In this document: one piece after another, positions 1 through 7,938 of the stretch
Layout: every line of letters begins with the position of its first letter
Position numbering within the stretch: position 1 is the first letter of the stretch
Assembly: GCA_015060765.1 (NCBI GenBank)
Contig: SUXW01000012.1
Coordinates: 1-64,000 of the forward strand
Direction: 5' to 3'
Source: Bacteroides sp.
GTDB taxonomy: Bacteria; Bacteroidota; Bacteroidia; Bacteroidales; Bacteroidaceae
Length of the DNA stretch: 64,000 nucleotides
The notes under the pieces: generated by a model
What the model was told of the DNA's origin: nothing
What the model saw: only the letters and a program-made list of their open reading frames with translations
The model's database searches: none
Position numbers and translations under genes: made by a program

Positions 1-93
1 TCCTGGGTTGAGAACAAGTTGAACAACAGACCCAGAAAGAGGCTTGGTTATCTCACACCAAATGAGAAATTTAATTCAATATTAACAAATTAG
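1..93 (+). CDS. IS30-family transposase, C-terminal fragment (cut by window edge)
   Basis: The frame starting at base 1 is open to a TAG at 91-93 and reads VENKLNNRPRKRLGYLTPNE near its end. This is the characteristic C-terminus of IS30-family transposases, following the last acidic residue of the DDE domain. Only 30 codons are visible, so it cannot be told whether the full transposase upstream is intact. It is missing from the ORF track because it has no start inside the window. The neighbouring genes look chromosomal, so this is a lone insertion sequence abutting core DNA. Confidence 0.8.
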   Translation, partial: SWVENKLNNRPRKRLGYLTPNEKFNSILTN

Positions 94-125
94 AATTCGA
101 TTGCATTTGCAAGTTGAATTCGCCA
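94..125 (+). mobile_element. Probable right end of the IS30-family element
   Basis: Directly after the transposase stop lies an AT-rich stretch containing GCATTTGCAAGTTGAATTCG, about where the terminal inverted repeat of an IS30 element should be. The matching left end is outside the window, so the exact boundary and the target duplication cannot be read. Confidence 0.4.
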
Positions 126-172
126 ATGAAAGTGAATGCAGAATAAAGAAAAAAGGGGCAAGAGAAAAGGAT

Positions 173-1096
173 TCAGAGATAACACTTTCCTTGATAACTA
201 CCACGTTCACGCATCCGTTTCTTCACTTTATCAGTAAACTCATGATTCTTCAATCCCCAATCGGGGGCTATAAGCAATTCTTTTGGAGATTGGGAAACAA
301 AACGTTCCAACACCAAGTTGGGACGTAAATGTTCCACATAATCAATAACCAAATCTATGTATTCATCTGCCGTAAACAAATGGAAATCGGATGGTCCTTT
401 TTCGTATTCCATAGCCATACGAGTTCCTTTTATCAATTGCAACTGATGTAATTTCAACGTAGTAAGCGGAAGTTTTGATAAAATCCCAGCCTGTTTCATC
501 AACATTTCCTTAGTTTCTCCCGGTAAGCCAAGAATGATGTGAGCTCCAACACGGATTCCTCTTTCTGCCGTTCGACAAACAGTTTGGACCGCCTGTTCAA
601 ATGTATGTCCTCGATTGATGCGATGTAAAGTTTCATTATCAGTACTTTCAATACCATATTCCACTATAAGAAAAGTACGACGATTCAATTCTTCCAAATA
701 ATCGAGCAACTCCTCGGGCATGCAATCTGGACGAGTACCGATAACAATCCCCACCACATCGGGAACAGTCAATGCTTCTTCGTATTTTCGTTTTAGTTCC
801 TGCAACTCACCATACGTATTGGTATATGCCTGAAAATAAGCCAAGAACCTCATATCAGAATACTTACGAGCAAAAAAACGTTTCCCTTCTTCCAATTGTT
901 CCGTCACAGATTTGTCGGTATGGCAATAAGCCGGGTTAAACGTTTGATTGTTGCAATAGGTACACCCACCATACCCCACCGTACCATCACGATTTGGACA
1001 TGTGAATCCTGCATTCAAAGAAATCTTCTGTACTTTAAATGAAAAATGTTCCGACAAATAAGCAGAAAAGTCATAATATCGCGGAGAAACATCCAT
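173..1096 (-). CDS. Radical SAM protein, TIGR01212/YhcC-like family
   Basis: 307-residue protein of the YhcC/TIGR01212 radical SAM family. Near the N-terminus it has the family's spaced cluster motif CPNRDG...GGCTYC (Cys33, Cys45, Cys48), expected to hold a 4Fe-4S cluster that cleaves S-adenosylmethionine. IVIGTRPDC and LGLPGET in the barrel are also typical. Family members have no firmly established substrate; tRNA or cofactor modification has been suggested. The start at 1096 is supported by a TAnnTTTG promoter 35 bp upstream. The gene is transcribed divergently from the DPP IV gene and ends 80 bp from the IS30 tail, apparently undamaged. Length is normal for the family. Confidence 0.88.
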   Translation of the reverse strand: MDVSPRYYDFSAYLSEHFSFKVQKISLNAGFTCPNRDGTVGYGGCTYCNNQTFNPAYCHTDKSVTEQLEEGKRFFARKYSDMRFLAYFQAYTNTYGELQELKRKYEEALTVPDVVGIVIGTRPDCMPEELLDYLEELNRRTFLIVEYGIESTDNETLHRINRGHTFEQAVQTVCRTAERGIRVGAHIILGLPGETKEMLMKQAGILSKLPLTTLKLHQLQLIKGTRMAMEYEKGPSDFHLFTADEYIDLVIDYVEHLRPNLVLERFVSQSPKELLIAPDWGLKNHEFTDKVKKRMRERGSYQGKCYL

Positions 1097-1130
1097 TATC
1101 CCTAAAACCTAAAAATTATTTATATCAATG

Positions 1131-1138
1131 CAAAGATA
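1131..1138 (-). promoter_or_regulatory. Promoter -7 element for the radical SAM gene
   Basis: On the minus strand this reads TATCTTTG, a match to the Bacteroidetes -7 consensus TAnnTTTG. Confidence 0.55.
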
Positions 1139-1159
1139 GACAAATCCAAACAAAATCCA

Positions 1160-1167
1160 TATCTTTG
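1160..1167 (+). promoter_or_regulatory. Promoter -7 element for the DPP IV gene
   Basis: TATCTTTG, 35 bp before the DPP IV start codon. It matches the Bacteroidetes consensus TAnnTTTG and lies back-to-back with the radical SAM promoter. Confidence 0.6.
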
Positions 1168-1201
1168 CCTTCTGTTAAATCAAAGCAATTCCCATAAAAT
1201 T

Positions 1202-3403
1202 ATGAAGAAAGCAAGTATACTCCTCATCTTATGTATGGTTTGCTTGTTGGGACAAGCCCAACAAGTGACACTGAATGATGTTGCCCGCAGCGTCTATCGT
1301 ACCGAAGGTATTCAAGGCATCAAACCCATGATGGATGGTGAACATTACACACGCATCAGTCCTGATGGAAAGAAAATTGTTAAGTATTCATTCAAAACCG
1401 GCAAAGAAGTCGGTACCGTATTCGATGTTGAGACTGCACGCAACCATACACTCCGTTCATTCGACAATTACATCATGTCACCTGACGAAAGCAAGATTCT
1501 CATCCAAACGGAGACCAAGCCTATTTACCGTCGTTCTTTTACTGCGGTCTATTATATTTATAACGTGAGAAACAATACATTGGAACCGTTGTCAGAAAAT
1601 GGTCCTCAACAAGTTCCCTTGTTCTCACCGGATGGCAACCAAATTGCTTTTGTACGAGACAATAACCTCTATTTGGTAAAACTCCTTTTTGGGAACAGCG
1701 AATCGCAAGTAACCAAAGATGGTAAATTCAATGAAGTATTGAACGGTATTCCCGATTGGGTATATGAAGAAGAATTCGGTTTCAACCGCGCTTTTGACTT
1801 TAGTGCCGACAGTCAGATGCTGGCTTACATCCGTTTTGACGAGAGTCAGGTCCCCATGTACTCTTTCCCTTGGTACAAAGGGATGAAACCAGCTCTCAAC
1901 CAATACGAAATCTATCCCGGTAAATATGAATATAAATATCCAATGCCCGGAATTGACAATTCAAAAGTAACAGTACACACATTCGACATCAAATCGAGAG
2001 TAACTCGTAAGATGGACCTTCCGCTCGATATCGATGGATACATTCCCCGAATTAAGTTTACCGACAATCCGGAAGCATTGGCCATCATGACCCTAAATCG
2101 CCATCAAAACCGTTTTGACCTCTATCTGGCTAATCCGAGAAGTACGCTTTGTAAACTCATTATTCGCGATGAAGCAGAACAATATATCAAAGAAACAGCC
2201 TACGCCAACATTCAATTCTACCCCAATCACATCGTCATGATGAGCGAACGGGATGGATTCAACCATTTGTATTTATATACCGCAGGCGGCAATTTGGTTA
2301 AACAGATTACCCAAGGTAAATACGAAGTAAAAGATTTTTTAGGATGGGATGAAAAGAACAATGTATTCTATTACGAAAGCAACGAAGAGAGTCCACTCCG
2401 CTCCGCCATCTACAAAATAGACAACAAAGGAAAGAAAACCAAGTTGTCAACCCGTGAAGGTACCAATAATGCTATTTTCAGTAAAAATCAAAAATATTAC
2501 ATCAATACCTTTTCAAACATTACCACTCCTCCTGTCATTACTTTGAACGACAATACAGGCAAGGTGCTTACTACTTTAGTCGACAATAAAGCATTGATTA
2601 AAAAAGTAGCCTCCCTGAATATGCCCTCTAAAGAACTATTCACTTTTACAACGACCGATGGAGTGGAATTGAATGGATGGATGATGAAACCAATTAATTT
2701 CGATGCTAATAAAAAGTATCCCGTCATCCTTCACCAATACAGTGGTCCCGGTTCTCAAGAAGTGCTCGACACTTGGCGCATTGGAGCACGGAATGACGGC
2801 GGCATGTTCGAAGCCTATATGGCCAGTCAAGGATTCATCATGGTATGCGTAGACGGTCGAGGTACAGGTGGACGAGGAAGTGACTTTGAGAAATGCACAT
2901 ACATGAGTATCGGTGTCAAAGAAGCGCGCGACCAAGTAGAGACAGCCCTTTATTTAAGCAAATTGCCGTATGTAGACAATCAGAACATAGGTATATGGGG
3001 ATGGAGTTATGGAGGATATAATACATTGATGGCCATGAGTGAAGGAACTCCAGTATTCAAAGCAGGTGTTGCCATTGCTGCACCTACCGACTGGCGTTTT
3101 TATGATTCTGTTTATACAGAACGATTCATGCGAACCCCGAAAGAAAATATGGAAGGCTATAACGCTTCATCCGCCATACATCGCGTCGACAAGTTGCACG
3201 GTGAATTGCTTTTGATCCATGGTACAGCCGACGACAATGTACATCTTCGCAATGCATCCGAATACAGTGAAGCTTTAGTACAAGCCGACAAACAATTTGA
3301 CATGCATATCTATACCAACCGCAATCACGGTATACGAGGAGGCAATACGACCAAACATTTACTGACAAGAGTAACCAATTTTTTCATTGAACATTTGAAA
3401 TAA
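1202..3403 (+). CDS. Dipeptidyl peptidase IV, S9 family serine protease
   Basis: 733-residue exported prolyl dipeptidyl peptidase (S9B), which releases X-Pro or X-Ala dipeptides from peptide N-termini in the periplasm. Residues 1-19 form a signal peptide ending in GQAQ. An eight-bladed beta-propeller region follows (about 40-480; YSFPWYKG and DWVYEEEF are typical of DPP IV, the latter carrying the Glu pair that binds the substrate amino terminus). The C-terminal alpha/beta-hydrolase domain has the nucleophile in GWSYGGY (Ser602), then the Asp in HGTADDNV and the His in NRNHGI. All three catalytic residues are present and length is normal. It is monocistronic, with its own promoter and a strong terminator just downstream. 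In gut Bacteroides this enzyme is linked to proline-rich peptide use. Confidence 0.95.
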   Translation: MKKASILLILCMVCLLGQAQQVTLNDVARSVYRTEGIQGIKPMMDGEHYTRISPDGKKIVKYSFKTGKEVGTVFDVETARNHTLRSFDNYIMSPDESKILIQTETKPIYRRSFTAVYYIYNVRNNTLEPLSENGPQQVPLFSPDGNQIAFVRDNNLYLVKLLFGNSESQVTKDGKFNEVLNGIPDWVYEEEFGFNRAFDFSADSQMLAYIRFDESQVPMYSFPWYKGMKPALNQYEIYPGKYEYKYPMPGIDNSKVTVHTFDIKSRVTRKMDLPLDIDGYIPRIKFTDNPEALAIMTLNRHQNRFDLYLANPRSTLCKLIIRDEAEQYIKETAYANIQFYPNHIVMMSERDGFNHLYLYTAGGNLVKQITQGKYEVKDFLGWDEKNNVFYYESNEESPLRSAIYKIDNKGKKTKLSTREGTNNAIFSKNQKYYINTFSNITTPPVITLNDNTGKVLTTLVDNKALIKKVASLNMPSKELFTFTTTDGVELNGWMMKPINFDANKKYPVILHQYSGPGSQEVLDTWRIGARNDGGMFEAYMASQGFIMVCVDGRGTGGRGSDFEKCTYMSIGVKEARDQVETALYLSKLPYVDNQNIGIWGWSYGGYNTLMAMSEGTPVFKAGVAIAAPTDWRFYDSVYTERFMRTPKENMEGYNASSAIHRVDKLHGELLLIHGTADDNVHLRNASEYSEALVQADKQFDMHIYTNRNHGIRGGNTTKHLLTRVTNFFIEHLK

Positions 3404-3409
3404 TCATAC

Positions 3410-3447
3410 AGTGTCATTCCGAGGAAACGAAGGATGACACTTTTTTC
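3410..3447 (+). terminator. Intrinsic terminator after DPP IV
   Basis: GTGTCATTCC / GGATGACAC form a strong stem around a short loop, followed by TTTTTT. It sits just behind the DPP IV stop codon. Confidence 0.8.
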
Positions 3448-3463
3448 TTAAGTCTATGAACAA

Positions 3464-3500
3464 TCTTGCAATCTACTTGTTGACACTATATATTGCAAGA
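3464..3500. repeat. 9-bp inverted repeat upstream of the 144-aa hypothetical gene
   Basis: TCTTGCAAT and ATTGCAAGA are perfect inverted copies with 19 bp between them, ending 13 bp before the ATG at 3514. No run of T follows, so an operator or leader hairpin is more likely than a terminator. Confidence 0.45.
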
Positions 3501-3513
3501 TAGATTAATAGAT

Positions 3514-3948
3514 ATGAAAAGTCCCGATTTTACACCCAGTGAAAGTATGCCTATCATTAGAATTGCTCCAATCTGTAATGGTAAAGTCTATGTAATTCCC
3601 CACTCTGTTTCTCCAAAGATGGATATTCCATTCATGGAACAGACTGATATTGTCCCCGCAAAAGCGTCCAACAAATTGGCCAGACAACTCATGAAGAAAT
3701 ACGCTTCACAGATCAGTACCAGTGAACAACCGCGTTTCTGTGTTAGATACAATTCACCTGTCCATAAGGGTGAATCCATATATCTTTATATTCTTCCTTT
3801 AAAAAACGAAAAAGAGATTCATTTTGAGAACGGAGAATTCATTATTGCAGATGACATCACTACAGATGCCACTTTATACAGTCATTACTTACAAAAAGAA
3901 AGCGACCTACTCAGTATGGCCGCTGAACTATGGAACGATTATTTATAA
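3514..3948 (+). CDS. Conserved hypothetical protein, about 144 aa
   Basis: I do not recognise a confirmed family. The ORF track starts at a TTG (3493), but the ATG at 3514 (MKSPDFTPSE) is more natural. The protein is soluble with no signal peptide or membrane segment. It resembles the small Bacteroidetes proteins that carry a divergent NUDIX-like fold (alternating strands IRIAPICNGKVYVIP and SIYLYILPLKN), but no NUDIX box with its glutamates is visible, so hydrolase activity should not be assumed. Its stop codon overlaps the end of the convergent methylase gene by 10 bp. A 9-bp inverted repeat lies just upstream. Confidence 0.7.
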   Translation: MKSPDFTPSESMPIIRIAPICNGKVYVIPHSVSPKMDIPFMEQTDIVPAKASNKLARQLMKKYASQISTSEQPRFCVRYNSPVHKGESIYLYILPLKNEKEIHFENGEFIIADDITTDATLYSHYLQKESDLLSMAAELWNDYL

Positions 3949-4643
3949 ATCAAGAAAATACAAGGAATCTTAGACAAATCCGGGAGTTTGCCCTGCCATT
4001 CCTTTACCGTTTTGGTCTTAATGAACTCACCTTCGCACGTAATGTTTGCTGCAATACAAAGTTTGGTCTGCGGCCGACAATTCTTCAATATGTCTTCCAT
4101 CATCTTGTTATTGCGATAAGGTGTTTCAATAAACAATTGGGTTTGGTCCTCTGTATACACCCGTTGTTCCAGCATCTTAATGCGTTTGGCCCGTTCACCC
4201 GGTTCTATCGGTAAATAGCCATGAAAAGCAAAACTTTGTCCATTAAATCCAGACCCCATCACCGAAAGTATAATGGAAGAAGGTCCCACTAAAGGTACCA
4301 CCTTAAGATTCCGTCGCTGAGCTATAGCCACAACATCAGCACCAGGATCGGCAACAGCCGGACATCCGGCTTCAGATATAACCCCCATAGATTCTCCTGC
4401 TATCAAAGGTTTCAGATAACCCGATATTTCTTCGGGAGATGTATGTTTGTTCAAGACATAAAAAGTCAAGGTATCAATATCGATACTTTTTTCCACTTTT
4501 TTCAAGAAACGCCGGGCCGACCGTATATCTTCTACTATAAAATGTTTGATGCCCAATATAATTTCTTTATTATAGGCAGGTAAGACTTTTTCGATGGATG
4601 TATCACCAAGAGTAACAGGCAGCAGATAAAGAGCTGTTTCCAT
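3939..4643 (-). CDS. SAM-dependent methyltransferase, RsmI/tetrapyrrole methylase family
   Basis: 234-residue member of the tetrapyrrole-methylase fold family, close to RsmI (16S rRNA C1402 ribose 2'-O-methyltransferase). The SAM-site motifs are visible: GVISEAGCPAVADPG and VPLVGPSS, plus FHGYLP in the middle. RsmI is normally about 280 residues. This shorter form, starting METALYLLPVTLG, looks like the second, truncated paralogue common in Bacteroidales rather than RsmI itself, so the RNA target is uncertain. It has its own minus-strand promoter and is convergent with the small hypothetical gene. Confidence 0.85.
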   Translation of the reverse strand: METALYLLPVTLGDTSIEKVLPAYNKEIILGIKHFIVEDIRSARRFLKKVEKSIDIDTLTFYVLNKHTSPEEISGYLKPLIAGESMGVISEAGCPAVADPGADVVAIAQRRNLKVVPLVGPSSIILSVMGSGFNGQSFAFHGYLPIEPGERAKRIKMLEQRVYTEDQTQLFIETPYRNNKMMEDILKNCRPQTKLCIAANITCEGEFIKTKTVKEWQGKLPDLSKIPCIFLIYK

Positions 4644-4671
4644 AATTCAAATATTTGCAAATTTCGAAGAG

Positions 4672-4679
4672 CAAAGATA
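4672..4679 (-). promoter_or_regulatory. Promoter -7 element for the RsmI-like gene
   Basis: TATCTTTG on the minus strand, 29 bp before the start codon. Confidence 0.55.
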
Positions 4680-5010
4680 CAAAATATTTAAGAATTGTTT
4701 CTTTTACCCATACACTTTCGATTAAATCGTGCTATTTTGAACAATTATTACTAAAAAGTGTCATTTTTGCCCATCCTTATAACAAAAATTCTACTTTATC
4801 TGTCAATTACTCCACATTGTTATAATTCCTTTGGAATATATTTGCAATCGAATTAAGAGGTTTTTTCATAATATTTATTTAAGGTTAGAATTAGGTTAAA
4901 TGATTATTACTATCCCCGTAAAAAGCCCGTGAGGGTATTTTACGGGTTGGTAATAAAAAATCTTTTGATTCGACGACGAATACCGATTATTAATTCCAAA
5001 CAGATATACT
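4680..5010 (+). promoter_or_regulatory. Promoter and 5' leader of the GH28 operon
   Basis: This gene-free stretch of about 330 bp carries TATATTTG at 4837-4844, a good TAnnTTTG -7 element. It predicts a leader of about 160 nt before the GH28 start codon. Within the leader CCCGTAAAA (4915-4923) and TTTTACGGG (4938-4946) can form a 9-bp hairpin. No T-run follows immediately, so it may be a structural or regulatory leader rather than a terminator. No ORF or RNA gene was seen. Confidence 0.5.
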
Positions 5011-6627
5011 ATGATCAAAACATTCAAGAATGTAGGTTTATTCCTATTGGGCGTAACTACATTTACTTTGGCAGGATGTTGCAATCAGGTTTCCACACAA
5101 CCAGCAGAAGAATTGATTGACCCTGCCATTTATTCATCACTTCCATTCCAAATGGAGCAAGTACAGCAACCATCTTTCCCTGATTATTCTGTCAGCATCG
5201 TAGAATTCGGTGCCGTTGCAGATGGAAAGACATTAAATACCAAGGCTATCAATGACGCCATCAAGCATGTCAACGAAAAAGGCGGTGGCAAAGTTATCAT
5301 CCCAGCCGGTCTTTGGATTACAGGTCCTATCGAAATTTTAAGTAATGTCAATCTTTATACTGAAAAAAACTCTTTAGTACTTTTCAGTGCCGACCACTCT
5401 TTATATCCTATTATTAATACATCATTCGAAGGTTTGAACACCACTCGTTGTACTTCTCCATTGTGGTCTAAAGGAGCAGAAAACATAGCCATTACTGGTT
5501 ATGGTACATTCGATGGAAACGGTGATACTTGGCGTCCAACCAAGAAAGAAAAGCTCACCGAAAACCAATGGAAAAAATTGGTTGCATCAGGTGGTGTGGT
5601 GGATGAAGCCGGCCGTATTTGGTACCCCAGCAAGGCTGCTTTGGAAGGTTCCATCTTGTCTAAAGGTAACTTCAATGTTCCTCGTGGTGTAGAAACTCAA
5701 GAAGATTGGGAATATTTCCGCGACTGGTTGCGCCCTGTCTTGTTGAGCTTCATCAAGTGTAACAAAGTATTGTTGGAAGGTGTTACATTCAAGAACTCTC
5801 CGGCATGGTGTCTTCACCCATTGTCTTGTAACGACATCACTATCAACAAAGTTACCGTATCCAACCCATGGTATTCACAAAACGGCGATGCCCTTGACCT
5901 GGAATCCTGTAACCGTGCACTCATCATAAACAACTCGTTTGATGCTGGTGATGATGGTATCTGTATCAAGTCGGGTAAAGATAAGGACGGACGCGAACGC
6001 GGTGAACCTTGCCAGAATGTCATCGTTAAAAACAACGTTGTATTACATGGCCATGGCGGTTTCGTAGTAGGTAGCGAAATGTCAGGTGGTGTGAAGAACA
6101 TCTATGTAGACAATTGTACTTTCATGGGAACCGACGTCGGTCTTCGTTTCAAGAGTACTCGTGGTCGTGGTGGTGTAGTGGAAAATATCCATATCAGTAA
6201 CATCAACATGATAAACATTCCGAACGAAGCCTTGATCTTCAACCTCTTCTATGGCGGTAAGGGTCCGGGCGAAGCCGGTTATGATGACAACAAGGGCGCT
6301 GAAATAGTACCTCCTGTTACAGAAGAAACTCCTTGTTTCAAGGATATCTATATCAAGAATGTAACTTGTAATGGTGCCGGTAGAGCCGTATACTTCAACG
6401 GTCTTCCTGAAATGCGCATCACCAACATCAATATGGAAAACATGAACGTAACCAATGCCGGTCGCGGTATCGAACTCAGCCAAGCCGACGGTGTTACCAT
6501 CAACAACGTAAAAGTTTCCCTCAAAGGTGAAGGCAAGAATCTGAAGATGCAAAACGTAGCCAATGTTACCATCAACGGACAGAAATATGAAAATGTAGAT
6601 GAAAAAATTCAAGAATTGAACTTTTAA
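5011..6627 (+). CDS. Glycoside hydrolase family 28 lipoprotein (polygalacturonase-like)
   Basis: 538-residue secreted lipoprotein: signal peptide with lipobox TLAGC (Cys about 22), then a right-handed parallel beta-helix starting at VEFGAVADGKT. The GH28 signature residues are present in order: NGDALDLES (NxD), DAGDDGICIKSG (the catalytic Asp pair), HGHGGFVVGSE (His-Gly) and RFKSTRGRGG (the RIK motif, here RFK). GH28 enzymes hydrolyse alpha-1,4-galacturonosyl bonds of homogalacturonan or rhamnogalacturonan; exo or endo action cannot be told. Insertions around residues 160-240 suggest an exo or pocket-type active site (inference). It heads an apparent operon with DUF4861 and GH43 genes, separated from the next gene by 82 bp containing a strong hairpin. 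A paralogue lies at 17121. Confidence 0.93.
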   Translation: MIKTFKNVGLFLLGVTTFTLAGCCNQVSTQPAEELIDPAIYSSLPFQMEQVQQPSFPDYSVSIVEFGAVADGKTLNTKAINDAIKHVNEKGGGKVIIPAGLWITGPIEILSNVNLYTEKNSLVLFSADHSLYPIINTSFEGLNTTRCTSPLWSKGAENIAITGYGTFDGNGDTWRPTKKEKLTENQWKKLVASGGVVDEAGRIWYPSKAALEGSILSKGNFNVPRGVETQEDWEYFRDWLRPVLLSFIKCNKVLLEGVTFKNSPAWCLHPLSCNDITINKVTVSNPWYSQNGDALDLESCNRALIINNSFDAGDDGICIKSGKDKDGRERGEPCQNVIVKNNVVLHGHGGFVVGSEMSGGVKNIYVDNCTFMGTDVGLRFKSTRGRGGVVENIHISNINMINIPNEALIFNLFYGGKGPGEAGYDDNKGAEIVPPVTEETPCFKDIYIKNVTCNGAGRAVYFNGLPEMRITNINMENMNVTNAGRGIELSQADGVTINNVKVSLKGEGKNLKMQNVANVTINGQKYENVDEKIQELNF

Positions 6628-6637
6628 TCTTACCTTT

Positions 6638-6690
6638 GTTACTCCAAATTACAGCATAGATTATTATCCTTTGCTGTAATTTGGAGTAAC
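6638..6690 (+). terminator. 19-bp perfect hairpin between GH28 and DUF4861 genes
   Basis: GTTACTCCAAATTACAGCA is followed 15 bp later by its exact inverse complement. Only CATTTTAATATTTT follows, a weak T-tract. It could be a partial terminator, or an mRNA stabiliser or processing site giving the first gene more transcript than the rest. The next ATG is 19 bp away. Confidence 0.6.
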
Positions 6691-6709
6691 CATTTTAATA
6701 TTTTAAGCC

Positions 6710-7924
6710 ATGAAAAAACACTTACTCCTCTCTTTGATTCTCTGTATGGGAATCTCTATTCACGCCCAAAATGCAGAGAAAATTATTCAAGTAACCATCA
6801 ACAACGATTGGAAAGAAAGCAAGGTCGACGAGCCCATTGTTATTGATTTAAACGAGTTGGGACTCGACTTTACTGTCAAATCAGCTATTGTATGGAATGG
6901 TAATCAAGAAATACCATCTCAATTGGACGATATGAACGGCGATGCTCGCGCCGACGAATTGGCATTACTCGTTGATATGCCAGCCAAGTCATCCAAAGAC
7001 TTGCGCATAGTCCTGTCATCAGCCAAGAGCGACAAACAATACCCAGCACGTACCTATGCACAGATGATGGCATACGGACATAACAACAAATTGGCATACA
7101 TCTCTGGATTTTCCGCTCCAGGTACCGAAAACGTATATAGCTTTGTATATCACCACGGACCAGCTTTCGAAAGTGAATTGGTAGGTTATCGCATCTACTT
7201 CAACGAGAAGCAGACCGTCGATCCTTATAGCAAAGTACACAAGCGTCTAGAAATCAAAGAAACCCGTTTCTATCCTACTAAAGATCAATTGGCTGCAGGC
7301 TATGGAGACGATGCCTTGAAGGTATACAACAGTGGTGGTGTAGGTGCCTTGAAAGGTTGGGATGGTAAAGAAACCATGCACATCAAACCCGTTTTGAACC
7401 GTACCGAACGTGTTATTGCTTCAGGTCCTGTACGCGCCATTGTAGAAGTAGAAGTGCTTGCTTGGGAATATCAAGGCAAGGAACTCAACATGATCAACCG
7501 TTACACCCTTTATGGTGGTCACCGTGATATCCAAGTAGATGCATTATTCGATCGTCCATTGGACAAAGAAACCTTTGCAGCCGGGGTACAGATTTTGAAA
7601 GAAGGCGACCACATGACCGACCACGACGGATTGTTGGGTAGCTGGGGAACCGATTGGCCTGTAAACGATACCGTTTATCACAAGAAAGAAACGACAGGTA
7701 TGGGGACCTTCATACCCAAGGCTATCCGCGTAAAAGAAACTGAAGATACTTCGAACTATCTGTATACCATCCAAGCACCAGGCAAGCAAGGCATCCGTTA
7801 CTATACTACTTTCACCTCTATGAAGGAAAGTTTCGGCTACAAAGGAATGAAGGAATGGTTTGCTTATCTGAAGGACTGGAAGAAAGTGTTGGAACACCCT
7901 TGTAAAGTAACTATCAAGAAATAA
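6710..7924 (+). CDS. DUF4861 domain-containing exported protein
   Basis: 404 residues with a signal peptide ending SIHAQ (about residues 1-19). The rest resembles the DUF4861 family, a Bacteroidetes family regularly found in pectin-degradation loci: an N-terminal beta-sandwich (VTINNDWKESKVDEPIVIDL) and a larger all-beta domain with GGHRDIQVDALFDRPL. I know of no established activity; a lyase or carbohydrate-binding role is conceivable. It is followed after 14 bp by the GH43 gene, so the two are surely co-transcribed. Codon use and style match the flanking genes. Confidence 0.8.
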   Translation: MKKHLLLSLILCMGISIHAQNAEKIIQVTINNDWKESKVDEPIVIDLNELGLDFTVKSAIVWNGNQEIPSQLDDMNGDARADELALLVDMPAKSSKDLRIVLSSAKSDKQYPARTYAQMMAYGHNNKLAYISGFSAPGTENVYSFVYHHGPAFESELVGYRIYFNEKQTVDPYSKVHKRLEIKETRFYPTKDQLAAGYGDDALKVYNSGGVGALKGWDGKETMHIKPVLNRTERVIASGPVRAIVEVEVLAWEYQGKELNMINRYTLYGGHRDIQVDALFDRPLDKETFAAGVQILKEGDHMTDHDGLLGSWGTDWPVNDTVYHKKETTGMGTFIPKAIRVKETEDTSNYLYTIQAPGKQGIRYYTTFTSMKESFGYKGMKEWFAYLKDWKKVLEHPCKVTIKK

Positions 7925-7938
7925 AAACGAATAAGCAT

